Shown here: piece after piece, positions 23,339 to 36,272 of the stretch | How positions within the stretch are numbered: the first letter of the stretch is position 1 | Layout: each line of letters begins with the position of its first letter | NCBI GenBank assembly: GCA_020726505.1 | Contig: JAHLEZ010000040.1 | Location: 186,001-250,000 of the forward strand | Direction of reading: 5' to 3' | From: Leptodontidium sp. MPI-SDFR-AT-0119 | Taxonomy: Eukaryota; Ascomycota; Leotiomycetes; Helotiales; Leptodontidiaceae | Length of the DNA stretch: 64,000 nt | Notes under the pieces: model-generated | What the model was told of the DNA's origin: nothing | What the model saw: the letters and a program-made list of their open reading frames with translations, nothing else | The model's database searches: none | Made by a program: the position numbers and the translations under genes

Positions 23339-26300
23339 ATGGCGGTCTCTAAGGTGGGAACGTGCATGAGTAGTGTTTCTGGTGGAAGCCGACTATCTTC
23401 GCCCGGCGGCTTCCCCACGCCAATCAGTATGGGGGTCGAGGTAAGAGCCTCAGCCCAGCACTTTGCTTTGCTTTGCCGAGAGAGTTCAGCCTTGACTCAC
23501 CCTCTGTTCGTCTGGAGCTCAGCTGATGCCTCGATGTAGCTGTTCAACCAACAACTCACCCTCGACCCGAGAAAGAGGATCACGAACACGTCTACGTCTG
23601 CGTCAAACTCCCAGCATGTGCCATGTAAATTCGAGGATCTTCTGAAGACTGTGGTCAGCCTCAACGAAGCTCGCACGCAGAGCCGATCAACTGCCACGAC
23701 CAGAATCGAGACAGCCTTGATTGCGATCAATTCGCATGCTAATGCAGTTGACGTGCTCATCCAACAGCAACCGGATATTACTGCTGTTGTATGGGGAGCT
23801 TTTCGATTTCTCATCGGCGTATGTTAATGGTTTTCCTTGTGCCTTATGTGGGGACAGGCAGTGGGGTATACCGTGACTGATACAGCAAGAAAATAGATCG
23901 CCGCAAAAGAAATAGAAGGCTCAGAGAGAATCCACGAGGCTCTGGCGTTAATCGTCGAGAATCTGGAACGTTGGAATAAATACATCGATCTCTTCGATGA
24001 ATTTGAAGGTGTCCGAAAAGCTGCAGCTCGGTTGTTCAGCCAGATCATCAATTTCTTGGTCCGAGCGAGGATATATTACCAAAAGTCTCGAGCCGGTGAG
24101 ACACAATTCAATCTTTGCATCTCGTCTGGAATGATACTAAAGAAGTCTCAGCACGGCACGTGAAGATCGCCTTCAGCCCATGGCCTGAAAAATACAAGAG
24201 CATCATGAATCTCATCAATCAAGAGTCTAGCTCCCTCGAGCGCGAAGCCAACCTTGCATTCCAAATCAGCAAGTTATTCATCTCCTTAGTGTTAAAATTC
24301 AAAATTGTTAATGATATCTCGTTTCAGGATGCCTCCGAGATCAGCAAGGTATGCTCTTAGAAACATATGAACTCAAGTAAGGGCTAATTCGAACCAAGTT
24401 CAACAGCAGCATCTTGAGCTGCAACAACTCGAAATATCAAAGCAAGAAAAATATCGCAATGGTCAGGCTATGCCCGAGACTAACGAATAATTTCCAGTCA
24501 CTGACCGTGCGTAGAAAGTTGTACAAGGAGCCATAACATACGACTGAACATTCAAAATGCCGCGGCAGGCATCCAAGATGGTAAGTGTCGATGTGACTGG
24601 GTCTGTCTACAGGGGAGCTAAAAGCTGGTAGCTGTAGAGCACCGAGCCGCTATGAAATGGCTGTCTCGAAATCAAACCTCACATCATATAGCGTCTGCAG
24701 AAGAAGGAACCTGTTTGTGGATTCATCAAAGCGAGGTATGGAGGAATTGGGGAGATGACGAATACTCGAAGCCGCTGTGTATATTTGGAGCCCCAGGTAT
24801 GCTTGCGTGGCCCTACAAAATCTCCCAGCTTATGGATTCGTCATAGGAACTGGAAAGTCCACCGCAGCTCAACATCTTTTCAGAACGTCGACGGCAAAAA
24901 TCACACTCTCGCACTTCTTTCGGAGTGTTATCAATAACGATCTCGCAAAACCCACTCCATTTGCTGCAGCTGTGCTCTACGACTTGCTCCAAAACGAAAT
25001 CGTCAAGTCGACTGAAGGATATACCACTACTGTCAAGCAGATAGCGGCCCTGTCCTGCTCGAAGAAATGTGTGAACGATGTTCCTTTTAACCACTTATGG
25101 AGAGTCGTCCAAGCACTTGTGGAGACGCTCCCCCAAGTAGTCTTGATCGTCGATGGTCTCGACGAATGCGACGAGCATACCAGAGCGGAGGTTGGCACCG
25201 CGATTGTTGGTCTCTCTTCCCTGAAAAACACCAGGACGATTGTTTCCTTTCGGAATAATAGGCAACTAAACACAATATTTCGAGACGCTTTCAGGATTGA
25301 GCTTACACCAGCCTCAGTCACGAATGATATCAGACTTTATGTGGAAGCGGAGGTCCGACGACATCCCAAGAAATTAGAACCACTAGCAGTGGAGCTTCTC
25401 GAAACCGTGATGAAATCTGCAAAAGCGATGTTTCTGTGGGTAGTCCTGCTAGTCGATGAGCTCAAACAAGCAGAGACACTGGAAATACAGCGCCAGTGTC
25501 TAGCCACGGTTCCACGAGACCTGTTTGCTTTCTACACAAAGATTCTCCAGAAGACGGAATCCAAACTGCACTCGAAATCCCTCCGAAGAGAGATATTTCT
25601 CGTTCTCGTCGGTCTCCGTAAAGCGTTGAGATGTCAAGAGATCTCCTTCGTGCTAAGCCTGAAGTATGAAACAATGACAGTGGTAGATAACTACCACGCC
25701 TTGGTCGAGTCCGAGGAGGCATTGTCACGGATCTGTGGAGACTTGGTCCGCATATCAGATGCCCGAATACACCTAGCGCATGAAACTGTGAAGGACTACT
25801 TGCTTTGCCACTCTGATCGATCGATACAAGTAACTACAGATGAAGCCGAAGCCTACTTGGCATTCAAATGTCTGGTTGCTTTGTCACAGCAGGAATATCG
25901 CTCGCTGAACAAAATATCGATTCTCATCCGCCAAAACGTCGGTGCAGCTGCAGCGGAGGACGAGGACAAGTACTTTTATCAGTATGCTGCAACACACTGG
26001 TATGGACATTTGATCGCAGTCAAAGACCCAGAAGTACGGCTTGTGCAACTTGCAGCTTCTTTTCTGGACGGTAATGAATTTGTGTCGTGGTCGGAATTTG
26101 TGTATCGTCTCAGCGGATCTCAAGGAACGGCGCTAGAAGTTGAATCAAAACTAAAGATCTGGAAAGCCAGCCTCAAAGACGAAATGAAGAATTTGCTCCC
26201 ACTTGGGAGCTACTTTTCGGGACCGTATCGCGCTGCAGCCGAAGAATTTAACCAAAATGGCGGCGACAAAACCTTGCCGTTTCTGACGTTGTATCAGCTG

Positions 26301-27476
26301 GGGGAGTATTTCAATCTGGCCACACGAATTCAGGAAGCATTCCAAGTCAAAAGAACTGTTGCTGAAGGACTTGTGAAACTGCTCGGAGAACGGAATCCGC
26401 TCGCACTGAAGGCGGAGTCGGCTTTTGCTCTTGAATATCTCGGCCAGAGACTTTTTCCTGAAGCAGAATCAACATTTGCAAGACTCGCCCAAATTCAACG
26501 AGAGGTGATTGGAAAGAATCGCCCGGATTGCTATCAGAGCTTGCAGCGACAAGGCATGGCGGAGCTTTGGATGACTAAATTTGTCGAGGCGGATTCGAAC
26601 CTGACAGAATCTCTCCAAGGCCTGCTCAGCACCACCGGCCCACAGAGCTTTCTTTATCTCATGTCACAACTTACCCTGGGGCAAGTATTGGAGTACAGGG
26701 GAGAAGTGAGAAGAGCATCTTTGGACTACGAGCACGTTTGGAGATACCGCAAGTCTACATTAGGTCCAGACAACCCCATGGCTGTATGGGCACGGTGTGC
26801 GATGGTCTCTGTGTATCGAAAGTTGAGACTTTACGAACAAGCAGAAAAGGCCGTGCTTGAAGTGATCGATGCCAGAACCAGGACTCTCGGTCCAAGAACG
26901 GCGTCAACTGTAGATGCAGTCATTCAGCGACTCGTACTTTACCTCGACTCTGAGAGGTTCTCCGAAGCTTTGGAGATAGCAGAATTCATTCTCGATGGAG
27001 ATCTCGTAGACGAGTGGTTCGAGCGCCTGTGTCAAGTCGAGCACGTGCGTGCCTTGCTAGAACTTTTCACTGGAAGTATCGACGTCGCAATTGATATTCT
27101 GGAGGCGTTGGTGGCGGAATCGCTGAAGAGGAACGAGGAAGGAAGGGTAAGATCAGTCTTGTGGGTGCGATTGGACCTTGCAACACTGTTGCGCAGAAGA
27201 GGACGAGACGACGATGCCTTGATGCTTTTCGACGAGATTGTCACGAGGGTGAGGACCGAATTCAATGAAGTCGTGTCGATTTCCACCTGGGAGATCACTC
27301 AATCCCCACACGATCTACAAATTGCAGAAGAAGCTCTGAGACTGGTAAGAGAAATCAAAACTTTCGAAGCCGAAGTTTTGTTAAAGAAGAACGAATTGAA
27401 GTGGGTCAGACAGGAAGACTTCTGGATCCTGGACGGAAACCCCCCGGCAGACACAGCATGGATGAAGAGACCATGA
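23339..27476 (+). CDS. STAND NTPase: DUF7708-NACHT-TPR (fungal NLR-like)
   Basis: Eight exons (23339-23440, 23540-23818, 23897-24095, 24152-24348, 24407-24461, 24515-24580, 24638-24796, 24847-27476) join to 1228 aa. Residues about 45-130 hold the DUF7708 signature (AVDVLIQQQPDITAVVWGAF), the usual helical N-terminal domain of fungal STAND proteins. An intron splits the Walker A motif; splicing restores FGAPGTGKST near residue 350. Walker B is VVLIVDGLDECDE near 450, followed by a sensor-like RTIVSFRNN. From about 870 to the end, TPR-type helical pairs appear (EYLGQRLFPEAESTFARL, YRKLRLYEQAEKAVLEV). Such proteins oligomerise on ligand binding by the repeats and trigger cell-death or defence responses in fungi. 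Exons 4-6 are the least certain because donor and acceptor choices are weak. The NTPase and repeat part is one unbroken 2.6-kb exon. Confidence 0.87.
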
Positions 27477-28736
27477 ATCGAAGTAAATTGGCATTGGGGT
27501 ATCAAAGGCCTGGTGACTTGGCTCCTCAACTGGCTTGCAAGTTTCTCGAAGCCCCGTCTTTGCAGGAATTGCATTCGGAGGAAGCAATTCTGGGGTATTT
27601 CAAGAAGAGAAGTTTTCATTGCGGGTCAGAGCTTCCCAGTTACAGAAGATACTAGATAAACAGACTGTTTGCTAGGGAGAAAACAGTACCTAGGATGGCA
27701 ACACAGTCGGGAAGATGAATCATTGGGGATGGAACACAGTCACAACCATGGGAACGAAATTGAACTACGAGATAACCAATAATTTTACAACACCACAACT
27801 AGAAAACGGTTTCTTTATAGTTGAATATCGTGTGTTCAAAGCACAAGGCAGTGGTGTACAAATATATATAGTTGTTTGTGTACCTGGCTCGCTTAATTGC
27901 AACATCAAGTTCCTTGAAGTATTTGAGACGCCTGCAAGATTGTGAGAGAAGCTTACCAATTTTGCATTCAAGGTAAACCTAATGAAACTACAGGAGAGAG
28001 GCTTGTATAGGAGATAAGCTCGCTAGGGCGCTACGCTCAGCCCTGCATGTGAGGAGCAGGGGCAAGTCCGTCACGTTGTTACTAAAAATTCGGGATAAGT
28101 GAAAAAGAGAATTGAGTTTTATTTTTGCTAATTCGAGGATTTCTTGATATCACAAGCGAAGTAATCAAAAACATTATTTTAATGTCGCACCCTGTTATCG
28201 GAGTTCCCAGCATGTCCGAGGTGTTGCTTAAGTCAACGGGAGCAAGTCTGGGAATAATTTTAATACAGGGAAAGCATACGAGTACTTGTGCTATCGCATG
28301 TCGCAAGAGAAGCCCGAAAACTAACCCTGAAGTCTAAATACGCTAACATTTTCTTGTGAAACAAATTCAAAGCCAGGTCAGGTTATCGAAGCAATATTTG
28401 GAGGCTCGTCGACGTCGAAATTCTCGATGCAAGAGCCAAGTCCTAGGGCATCGAATTGTGGCACGACGGCAACATCATGGACATGCAAGGGCTGCAAGCG
28501 ATAGGGTTGTAGTCGCGTGAGTAATTCAGTCGCGCTGAGGCTGGTTCTCTTGCAGGACCGTACACCGTGAAGTCTCCGTCCGCACTTCATTCATCACATG
28601 CTTATGCATGCACACTTTGCTGACTGACCCTCCAAAGAGCTGCACCGCATATGCATGCTTATCGTCTCCGACGTCCAGCTTGTTTCTTCAAAAGTTCTCA
28701 TAGATCCCGAAGGAATCGGCGAAGTCATTAAATCAA
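27477..28736. other. Intergenic left flank of the MULE element
   Basis: No frame with natural composition, tRNA or inverted repeat was recognised between the STAND gene and the transposon. Confidence 0.4.
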
Positions 28737-28744
28737 ATTTAGAA

Positions 28745-31243
28745 GGGTACAGCTAAATCGACACACAGGAATAGCTAAATCGACATACGCTAAAAATGTA
28801 TTGACTTGGCGGGTGTCATTTATCAACCTCGCCATGCCATACTAATTTGTACTGCGTGGCAAGGGCCCCTTGTGTATATCATAAAATTCATAATTATGTA
28901 ATCAGCCCCTGGAATTGAAAATTGAAGCTATTCAGACAACACTTCACGATTTTAACAGCACCCCTTGACCTGTAACTACTATGGCCTCTTCTATTACTCG
29001 ACCTTGTGGCCCCGCGCCTCCTGCAGCAATTTACAGCGACGTTGCTACTGCTTTTACTGCATTCCAGGCGCATGCGAAAGCTAATGGCTATGCTCTTCGG
29101 CAACGGGATTCAAGGCCATTCCGTACATTATTTGTCTGCGATCGCGCAGGTAAATACGACGCAAGAGGGAAGCAAAAGGATGTTCACTCTTCTAAGAGAC
29201 GCCAAAATACTGGTTCAAAGAAGTGCGATTGTCCAATGAGGGTTGCTCTTATACAAGACAAGGTTTCAAGGCAGTGGGAAGTAAAGGTCCTGGAGGCAAC
29301 ACATAATCATGCGGCGTCTGCAGATTCTACAGCCCATCCAGCACACAGAATTGCTTCTACTCCTGCAGAGATTCGTGCTTCAATTAATACCTTAGCTAAG
29401 GCTGGTCTCCCAAACGCTCAGATTCTGTCAACCCTACGAGAGGAAGACTCAAGTGTTACGTTGACCTCTAAAGATATCTCAAATCTTGTGGCAAAAGAGC
29501 GTACAAAACAGTTAGGAGGGAAGACCCCTATTCAATGGCTTATGGAGGTACTGTCCCTAATAATTCTTGTCTGCTTGTTACTAACAAATCTTATAGGAAT
29601 TACAAGCCAACGATTTTCACCCTCAGTACTACCCTCATACCGGTGCTTTACAACGACTCTTTTTCATCCACCCTACCTCCCTCGAGCTGTGGAAGCAGCA
29701 TTCCGATGTTTTACTACTCGATTGTACATATAAAACAAATAGATTCAACATGCCTTTGCTGAATATATGTGGAATTACAGGAAATAATATGGTGGTACAG
29801 CTAGGGTTGGCATTTCTTTCTGGGGAGACGCAGGCAGACTACCTTTGGGCTACTACTCAACTGCGGTCTCTGATGATTGAGCACAACATTATAGAGCCAC
29901 TTTCTATTGTAACAGATAGAGAATTGGCTCTTATGAAGTGTTTGGATACACAGTTCCCTGCTTCTCGGCATATCCTTTGCCGTTGGTATGTCAACATGAA
30001 CGTCTTAGTAAAGACGAAGAAGTTCTTCCCTGGTCCAGTCAAAGGAGACGACGGAAAGTGGACACGCCATCCTAAGTTTCAAGCATTCCTTAGCTCCTGG
30101 AATATACTATTGGCTAGTACAACTGAGCAGGCATATAATGATCAACTAGAAGAGATGAGGCTCCGGTTTCCATTACAAGCAATGAGTTACTGTGAAGGCA
30201 CCTGGCTCCTATGGAAAGAGAAGCTTGTAGCCTGTTGGGTTGACTAATCATATCACTTCGGGGTCACTGTTACTAGTCTAATTGAGGGAAGCCATGCTAT
30301 CCTTAAGCTGTATTTATAGCGTGGGCATGCAGACCTTAGGGGTGTGTTCCTCAAAATGCAACTCTTTTGGACCGCTCAGCATACCGGCATTCGCATAGCT
30401 GTTGCCCAGCAGTAATTACGACCAAGACACAGTACAAATATCCCTATTTTTGCTGCTGTCCTTCAGTCTGTCCATGGCCGGGCTCTCACTAAGATCACCC
30501 AAGAGCTCAGCAAGCTACCTGCCCAAGGGCCTCCTGACTCGAGCTGTACCTGTAGTATACAGCAAGCCTTTGGTCTCCCTTGTTTTCACACTCTTTGGAA
30601 GAGAAAGTAAGAGTGTGGAGTAGTTCTTTTGAGTGATATTCATCTGTATTGGTACTACAACAGGCCTGAGGTTGATGCTCCCATAAGGCCTTCAGCTACA
30701 CTTCAAACTCTTCCGCTCTTGAACCCCTTAAAGGTCAAAGGTAAAGGTAGGCCTAAGGGTGCGCTTGGTGGTAGGGTGGCACCTTCAAGTACTCGCCGGG
30801 ACCCTTCATTCTTTGAACTACCCTCTAGCTCTGCCCCTGCATCACTTGGGCAGACTTTTCCAGTACAGATTGGCGTATCATCGACTGCATTGGCTATGTA
30901 AAGACTTGAGCTTGGGCATAGGGATTTGTATGAGCCTGGCACTCGCTGAGAGAGAGTATATATGCAAGGCATTTCATTAGTATATCAGTCAGATAGTATT
31001 GAAGATGCTACTACAATTGCTGCTAATCTTATGCAACGAGAGGTAATTGGAGGAGTTGAGGTTTACACCCAGGACGCGGACTTTGAATTGGATGATTTGG
31101 ATACGTTGGCATAAATACCAATTATGCACTATACATAGTTATTCATACAAATTTTAGTGGTGATAAATGCACTCTTCATTTTCGGCTCGCTTGCTTAGCG
31201 TATGTCGATTTAGCTATTCCTGTGTGTCGATTTAGCTGTACCC
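28745..31243 (+). mobile_element. MULE DNA transposon, 2499 bp, perfect 49-bp TIRs, 8-bp TSD
   Basis: Both ends carry an identical 49-bp terminal inverted repeat (28745-28793 and 31195-31243). It starts GGGTACAGCTAAATCGACAC and itself contains two copies of AGCTAAATCGACA. The 8-bp target duplication ATTTAGAA flanks the element (28737-28744 and 31244-31251). It encodes one Mutator-like transposase. Perfect ends and target duplication indicate a recent insertion, while the coding region is already damaged. Confidence 0.93.
28981..30901 (+). pseudogene. MULE transposase with four RIP-type nonsense codons
   Basis: Exon 1 is 28981-29547 and exon 2 is 29597-30901 (intron GTACTG...TTATAG), a 623-codon frame. 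The N-terminal 110 residues form a FAR1/WRKY-GCM-like zinc-binding module (C...KKCDCP...THNH). The MULE DDE core follows: LLLDCTYKTN (first Asp, near residue 230), IVTDRELALM (second Asp), CRWYVNMNV and SLIEGSHAILK (Glu). A SWIM zinc finger (CTCSIQQAFGLPCFH) lies near the C-terminus. The frame is interrupted by TAA at 30245, TAG at 30317, TAA at 30413 and TAA at 30608, each explained by C-to-T in CAA or CAG. No indel is needed to align the frame, so damage is by point mutation only. This copy should be transposase-dead but could be moved by an active relative. Confidence 0.9.
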
Positions 31244-31251
31244 ATTTAGAA

Positions 31252-32938
31252 ACATGGAATGACTATGATCGACAGATATAATTTTGGTATCCGCTTCGGC
31301 CTAATATCCCGTCCATGCCGTCGATAGTTGGCTGAGACCAAGCGACGGAAGCTGGGGCAAACCCCAGGTTCCTGTATGACTAGGCTTGTAGGATTTTCGC
31401 ACGGGCTATCACACGGCATGCCGTTTTGTTGATTGTCATGGGTCAGAAGTGCATTTGTAGAACTGGATATCTTCAAAAATATTCGACAGGATGTTGAATA
31501 CGAGAAGATGCGACTACATGGGATGATATTGATTCCGTGATTATTCATGATGGGATTTCGAGATGGTCGAGATGATTTGCTAGGAGAAATGCCCACACCT
31601 CCCCAGCGATCATGACTTTTCCTGATGTAGGAATTTCGCCCGCACTTTGTCAGCACTCTAAATTTGCTACATGGATCCGGCTCATCGTACCCTTGCTTTT
31701 CAAGATAATAAGTTACTTAAAATAGGCCATGATCGTCGTTATCGTGGTGGATTTCCTGTGATTTTCACGATGCCTGGTTCCCCTCCCTCGCCATTACTCG
31801 GCTTACTTTTGTATCTTTGACTTCACTTCGAAGTAAGTCTCTGATGCATCAGTCCTGAGCTAAGGATCTGAATTGAGAATTAGAGATGGGATCTAGATCT
31901 GCGTGCTCTTTTCGAATTTGAGTTTTTGAACGTCATGAATAAATACCTATCGGACAGATCTCGTGTAAGTAGTTGAGAAGTGGGGGATCATCACCAGTAA
32001 TCGAAGCAGCGCTGTCAAATTTGCATTTCAGCCTCCTTTTCATCCTCCCTAGCACCAGAGCTGAAAATCTAGCCATCCTCGAACAGGGCAAGTCAATCGC
32101 CAGCCCGCAAGCTTAAGTGGTCGGTTGGTCAATTCCCGTGCGTAGCTCGAGATAGTTTACGCCCTAGGCCCTTCATTGACATCCCCAAGCTGATCTTCAG
32201 GCTTGCTAGTTAAGCGAATTGCCTGATTGGCGGGCATGGCCTGATCCCCCCTCATCGCGAAATTATGCAGTGTGATCCCAATTTGCCTGAGCTACCGAAT
32301 GCCTGCAGGAAGCAACCAGTATGCCAATAGAAACGGTGATGCCGCTGTCACCAGAAGATCTGTGAGTTTAGCGTGTTTGTTGAGCGAATGGAGAGAAGGA
32401 GTTTGGCCCTGGGATCAGCCACAGGAACTTCATCTGAAAATCGAAAAAAAAAAACAGCCTCGTACCTGATATGCCCCCTGAGCATTGTGCCGAAGGAGAC
32501 ACTCATGAAGGCGAGGGATGGGGATTTCTCCACTGTTACATCTCGAGCAGAGGTATATGTTTGTGCCACTTAATGGTACCTATCAGTTTTTTCCTTGTCA
32601 GATTCAGACCAGGTTCAAGACCTATGTATGAACTGCATGATGGGGATGGAATGGATACGAAGGTTGTTGTGTTGGCGTGCATCCACCCCGGTGCGAATCA
32701 GCCCTAATCATGATCTGGAACAAGCCTCAAGCCTCATCTCCACCCCCGAGGATTAAGTTTCTTTTAGGCTCGAATTTTATAACCCTACCATGTTCCCTAT
32801 CTTTTCGCAGCTTCTTGACTTCAACATTCGTTTCCCAAACCACCTTCGTTTTTGGTGCAGCGTTCAAGTGACGGCCAAGAACGTCTTTCGTTGGTTTGTC
32901 TAATATCTTGGTCTTTCTACAATCGTTTGATAGAAATT
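31252..32938. other. 1.7 kb without a supportable gene
   Basis: Frames here are short and unnatural. The last 170 bp is the promoter of the oxidase gene, with a TTTTATAACC element at 32774-32783. No repeat or RNA gene was recognised. Confidence 0.4.
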
Positions 32939-35601
32939 ATGGTTTGCGCTTTGCAGCTTGCTGCGAAAGCAGCAGTTCTTGCATCTTTGGTGAGTACAAA
33001 AGGAGCAAGGAATTGTTTCGGACTAATATTGATAGATCACCACATCTTTTGCCGGAGCTGTGGAGAAAAGACAATCTGCTGTCACAGGATGGGCGTACTA
33101 TGGATGCCAAACCGAGGGAACAAATGCAAGAGCTTTGGCATTGAAAGCAACTGCATATGATACCATGACCCTTCAATCGTGTGCTACGGATTGTGCAGCA
33201 TACACGTATTTTGGAACCGAGTATGGACGAGAATGTGAGATCATCACCACTGTTGATATTCGAGGTCTAATTTATATAGGTTACTGTGGAAACTCCTTCA
33301 GTGCTGGGTCTGTAGTCGCCCCTCTAGCCGATTGCAGTTTTCCATGTGCTGGGAATTCAGCCCAGAAGTGTGGAGCTGGAAACCGACTCTCTGTTTACAA
33401 GAAAGGAACCGGAACCCCTCCTGCTTCATCAACAACCAAACCAGCAACTACGACACCATCAACTCAACCAACTCAACCAGCGGGGCCAGGACCCCAGAAA
33501 GCAGGCCTGCCCTCAGGTTGGGTATATTCTGGATGCATTCAGTAAGTCCATTTAACCCATCCATTTCCATTCTAACCAAGTCAGGGACAATATCAATGCG
33601 AAGGAGAATGCGAATATTCAAATCCCGACTTTCCCATACAAAGTTTGGGACACAGCAACAAATGATGCACCATCCTGTATCGCTCGATGCCAGCAATTCG
33701 GATACAATGCTGCTGGTTTAGAATATTCCTCTCAATGCTGTATGTTTGAAACCCCCACACGAGATCCAGGCTGATGTGTATAGTTTGCGGAGATATCGAG
33801 AACATCGCCGTTGCATCTTGGCCAACCACCTCGACAAATCCACAAGATCCTCAATCCTTCACCCGAGTTGCCGCCCCAATCAAGTACGCCGAATCCGAAT
33901 GCAATGCTGTATGCAGCGGGAACAAGAACTACTGGTGTGGCTCGGGAAACAAACTCACATATTATACATGGACGACTTCTCCCACCAAGTTCTCGTTTCC
34001 GGCAGGCAATGCAGCTGGGAGATATTCTTTGTTGATTGGCGGAGTTACAGTGCCTCTGATCACATCACAGGCAATCACTGGCAAGGTTACATTCGTTGAG
34101 AAATATGGTACTGGAGCACCCAACGGTACAGGAGCGTACGAACTGGATCTCTCCCAGGTCGGTAACTCGGCCAATGCATGGAGGCAAATGACCGGATTCA
34201 AAACAGACGTTTTCTGCTCAGCAGGTCTCACACTTCCTGACAAAGCCGGTCGCCAAATACTCGTAGGTGGATGGGCAGGTCAATCGAACTACGGAGTCCG
34301 ATTGTATTGGCCCGACGGATCTGCTGGAGTCAAGGGAACTCACCAATGGGTTGAGGATCCAAACAACCTCCAATTGCTCGTTGCACGTTGGTATCCCTCT
34401 GCTATGATTATGGCAAATGGCTCCATTCTTGTTGTTGGTGGTGAGATTGGACAGAACGCAGATGCACAGCCCAACTTGGAGATCCTGCCAAGAACAGGAG
34501 GAGGAACAGTCTATTTGGATTTCCTCCAACGTACTCATCCCTTCAATCTCTACCCGTTCATCATGGTTGTACCATCTGGAATCTTCATCCTATACTACAA
34601 CGAAGCCAGAATCCTGGATGAGAAGACCTTTGCAACGAAGAAGATTCTGCCAAATCTTCCAGGTGCTGTCAATAATCCAAATGGTGGACGAACTTATCAA
34701 CTACAGGGTTCGATGGTTGCATTACCACAGTATGCTCCCTTCACGGATCCAATGGGAGTTTTGGCATGTGGTGGGTCGACTGAAGGAGGTGGATATGCCA
34801 TTGATAACTGTGTTTCTGCTTATCCTGAGGCTGCAAACCCCGTCTGGACCGTCGAGAGAATGGTAAGTTTTCTTCTCGGACTTCTCAAACATCACTGACC
34901 CCTTCTAGCCCTCACGACGAGTCATGCCAAATATGGCAGGTCTCCCAGATGGTACCTACGTGATGGTAGGTGGTGGCCAACACGGTGTTGCTGGTTTCGG
35001 TCTTGGAGGAGCACCCAACTACAACGCCGTCATGTACGATCCCAAGAAGCCTGTACATCAGCGAATGAGCGTGATGGCCAACACCACAGTGGCTCGCTTG
35101 TATCACTCTGAGGCTCTTGTTCTTCTCGACGGAAGAGTCCTGGTTACTGGTTCGGATCCAACTGGAGACTTCAACTCTCCTCCAACGAACTGGCCAGAGG
35201 AGTATAGAGTCGAGGTTTTCTCCCCTCCTTACCTCCTTTCTGGCTTGGCGAGACCCACATTCTCCATCACGAACAAGGACTGGAAGTACGGAGCCGCTGT
35301 CACATTCACAGTTACATCCGGATCGACTGCGAATTTGAAGGTATCCCTTCTTGGCTCCGTCTCTAGCACCCATGGCAACAGCATGGGACAGAGGACATTG
35401 TTCCCTGCTGTCACCTGCTCAGGAACCACTTGCACAGTCACTGTTCCTCCCAACGCCCATGTCTGCCCTCCAACCTGGTACATGATGTTTGTTCTCGATG
35501 GCCCTACGCCATCAGTGGGTCAGTTTGTCCGAATTGGTGGTGATCCAGGAGCTCTTGGTAACTGGCCAAAGCTTCCTGGATTTGATCTCCCAGGTGTTTG
35601 A
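32939..35601 (+). CDS. Secreted glyoxal/galactose oxidase-like copper radical oxidase with two WSC domains
   Basis: Six exons (32939-32989, 33036-33234, 33280-33541, 33585-33739, 33784-34862, 34909-35601) give 812 aa. The 45-nt intron at 33235-33279 is in frame, but removing it restores the WSC motif RECYCGNSF. After a signal-peptide-like start come WSC1 (about residues 30-115), a Thr/Pro/Ser linker, WSC2 (about 150-270), then the seven-bladed oxidase domain and a C-terminal DUF1929 Ig-like domain. Active-site candidates are the FCSAG cysteine (thioether partner), [10 protein letters not shown] tyrosine, [19 protein letters not shown] (Tyr and His copper ligands) and [11 protein letters not shown] (last His). 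The family oxidises aldehydes or primary alcohols and makes H2O2; WSC domains bind carbohydrates. It opens a block of secreted enzymes. The substrate is not known. Confidence 0.92.
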
Positions 35602-36272
35602 AGAAGTGGCGAACTTAATGTTAATGTCTTAATATTTGGTACTCTTCTTTCTATCGCTATATAATCAGTTATATTCCCCGTCGTTTGCAGCCTTCAATTC
35701 AATAGATTGATCTCACAGAATAATTTTCATCGCTGCTTCGGGTATCGTCTGGGTCGGACAGATGCTCTGATTGTGTATCTACTTAGCTAACCAAACCCGG
35801 CCTGATTACTTGCTCCGCCATCTCCATGCCTCGCACTCTGTAAACTCAGAATCAAACTCCTCATGCTGGGTAGTTTGCGATCAATAGCATCCGATATCTC
35901 AAGTTCTATATTCCCGGGGATCCTGCATTCTAGGTGAAGGTAATGCTCGGCATCGCACGATGCCAACGCGTTTCTCGTTTGGAAACCCTTTTTTATAAAC
36001 AACTCGGCAGCGATGGGGGGAACAATAGCAGTGAGGAGATAGGGATTACTAGGAAGGTCAGGAACCGATTCTTCATTCAGCGAAACGAAGCCTCCCAGTT
36101 CTCTGTTGCTTCTGGAGCATTTTGCCAGCAAAATTTCTGAGATTGTTCGTCAAAACCCAGCTAAAGTCTCAGGTCAAAGATGTATTTATGAATATATAGT
36201 TGTCCAAGTTTTTCTGCCAATCCCTCATTTCTTTTATGGTTCCCCACGGAAACCCCTTTTCTTACCTCAACT
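35602..36272. other. Intergenic between convergent genes
   Basis: The 3' sides of the oxidase and of the CE4 gene meet here. No frame or element is supported. Confidence 0.4.

Noticed and set aside
31252..31656. 136-codon minus-strand frame right of the MULE
   Set aside because: No natural composition or domain; treated as a chance frame.
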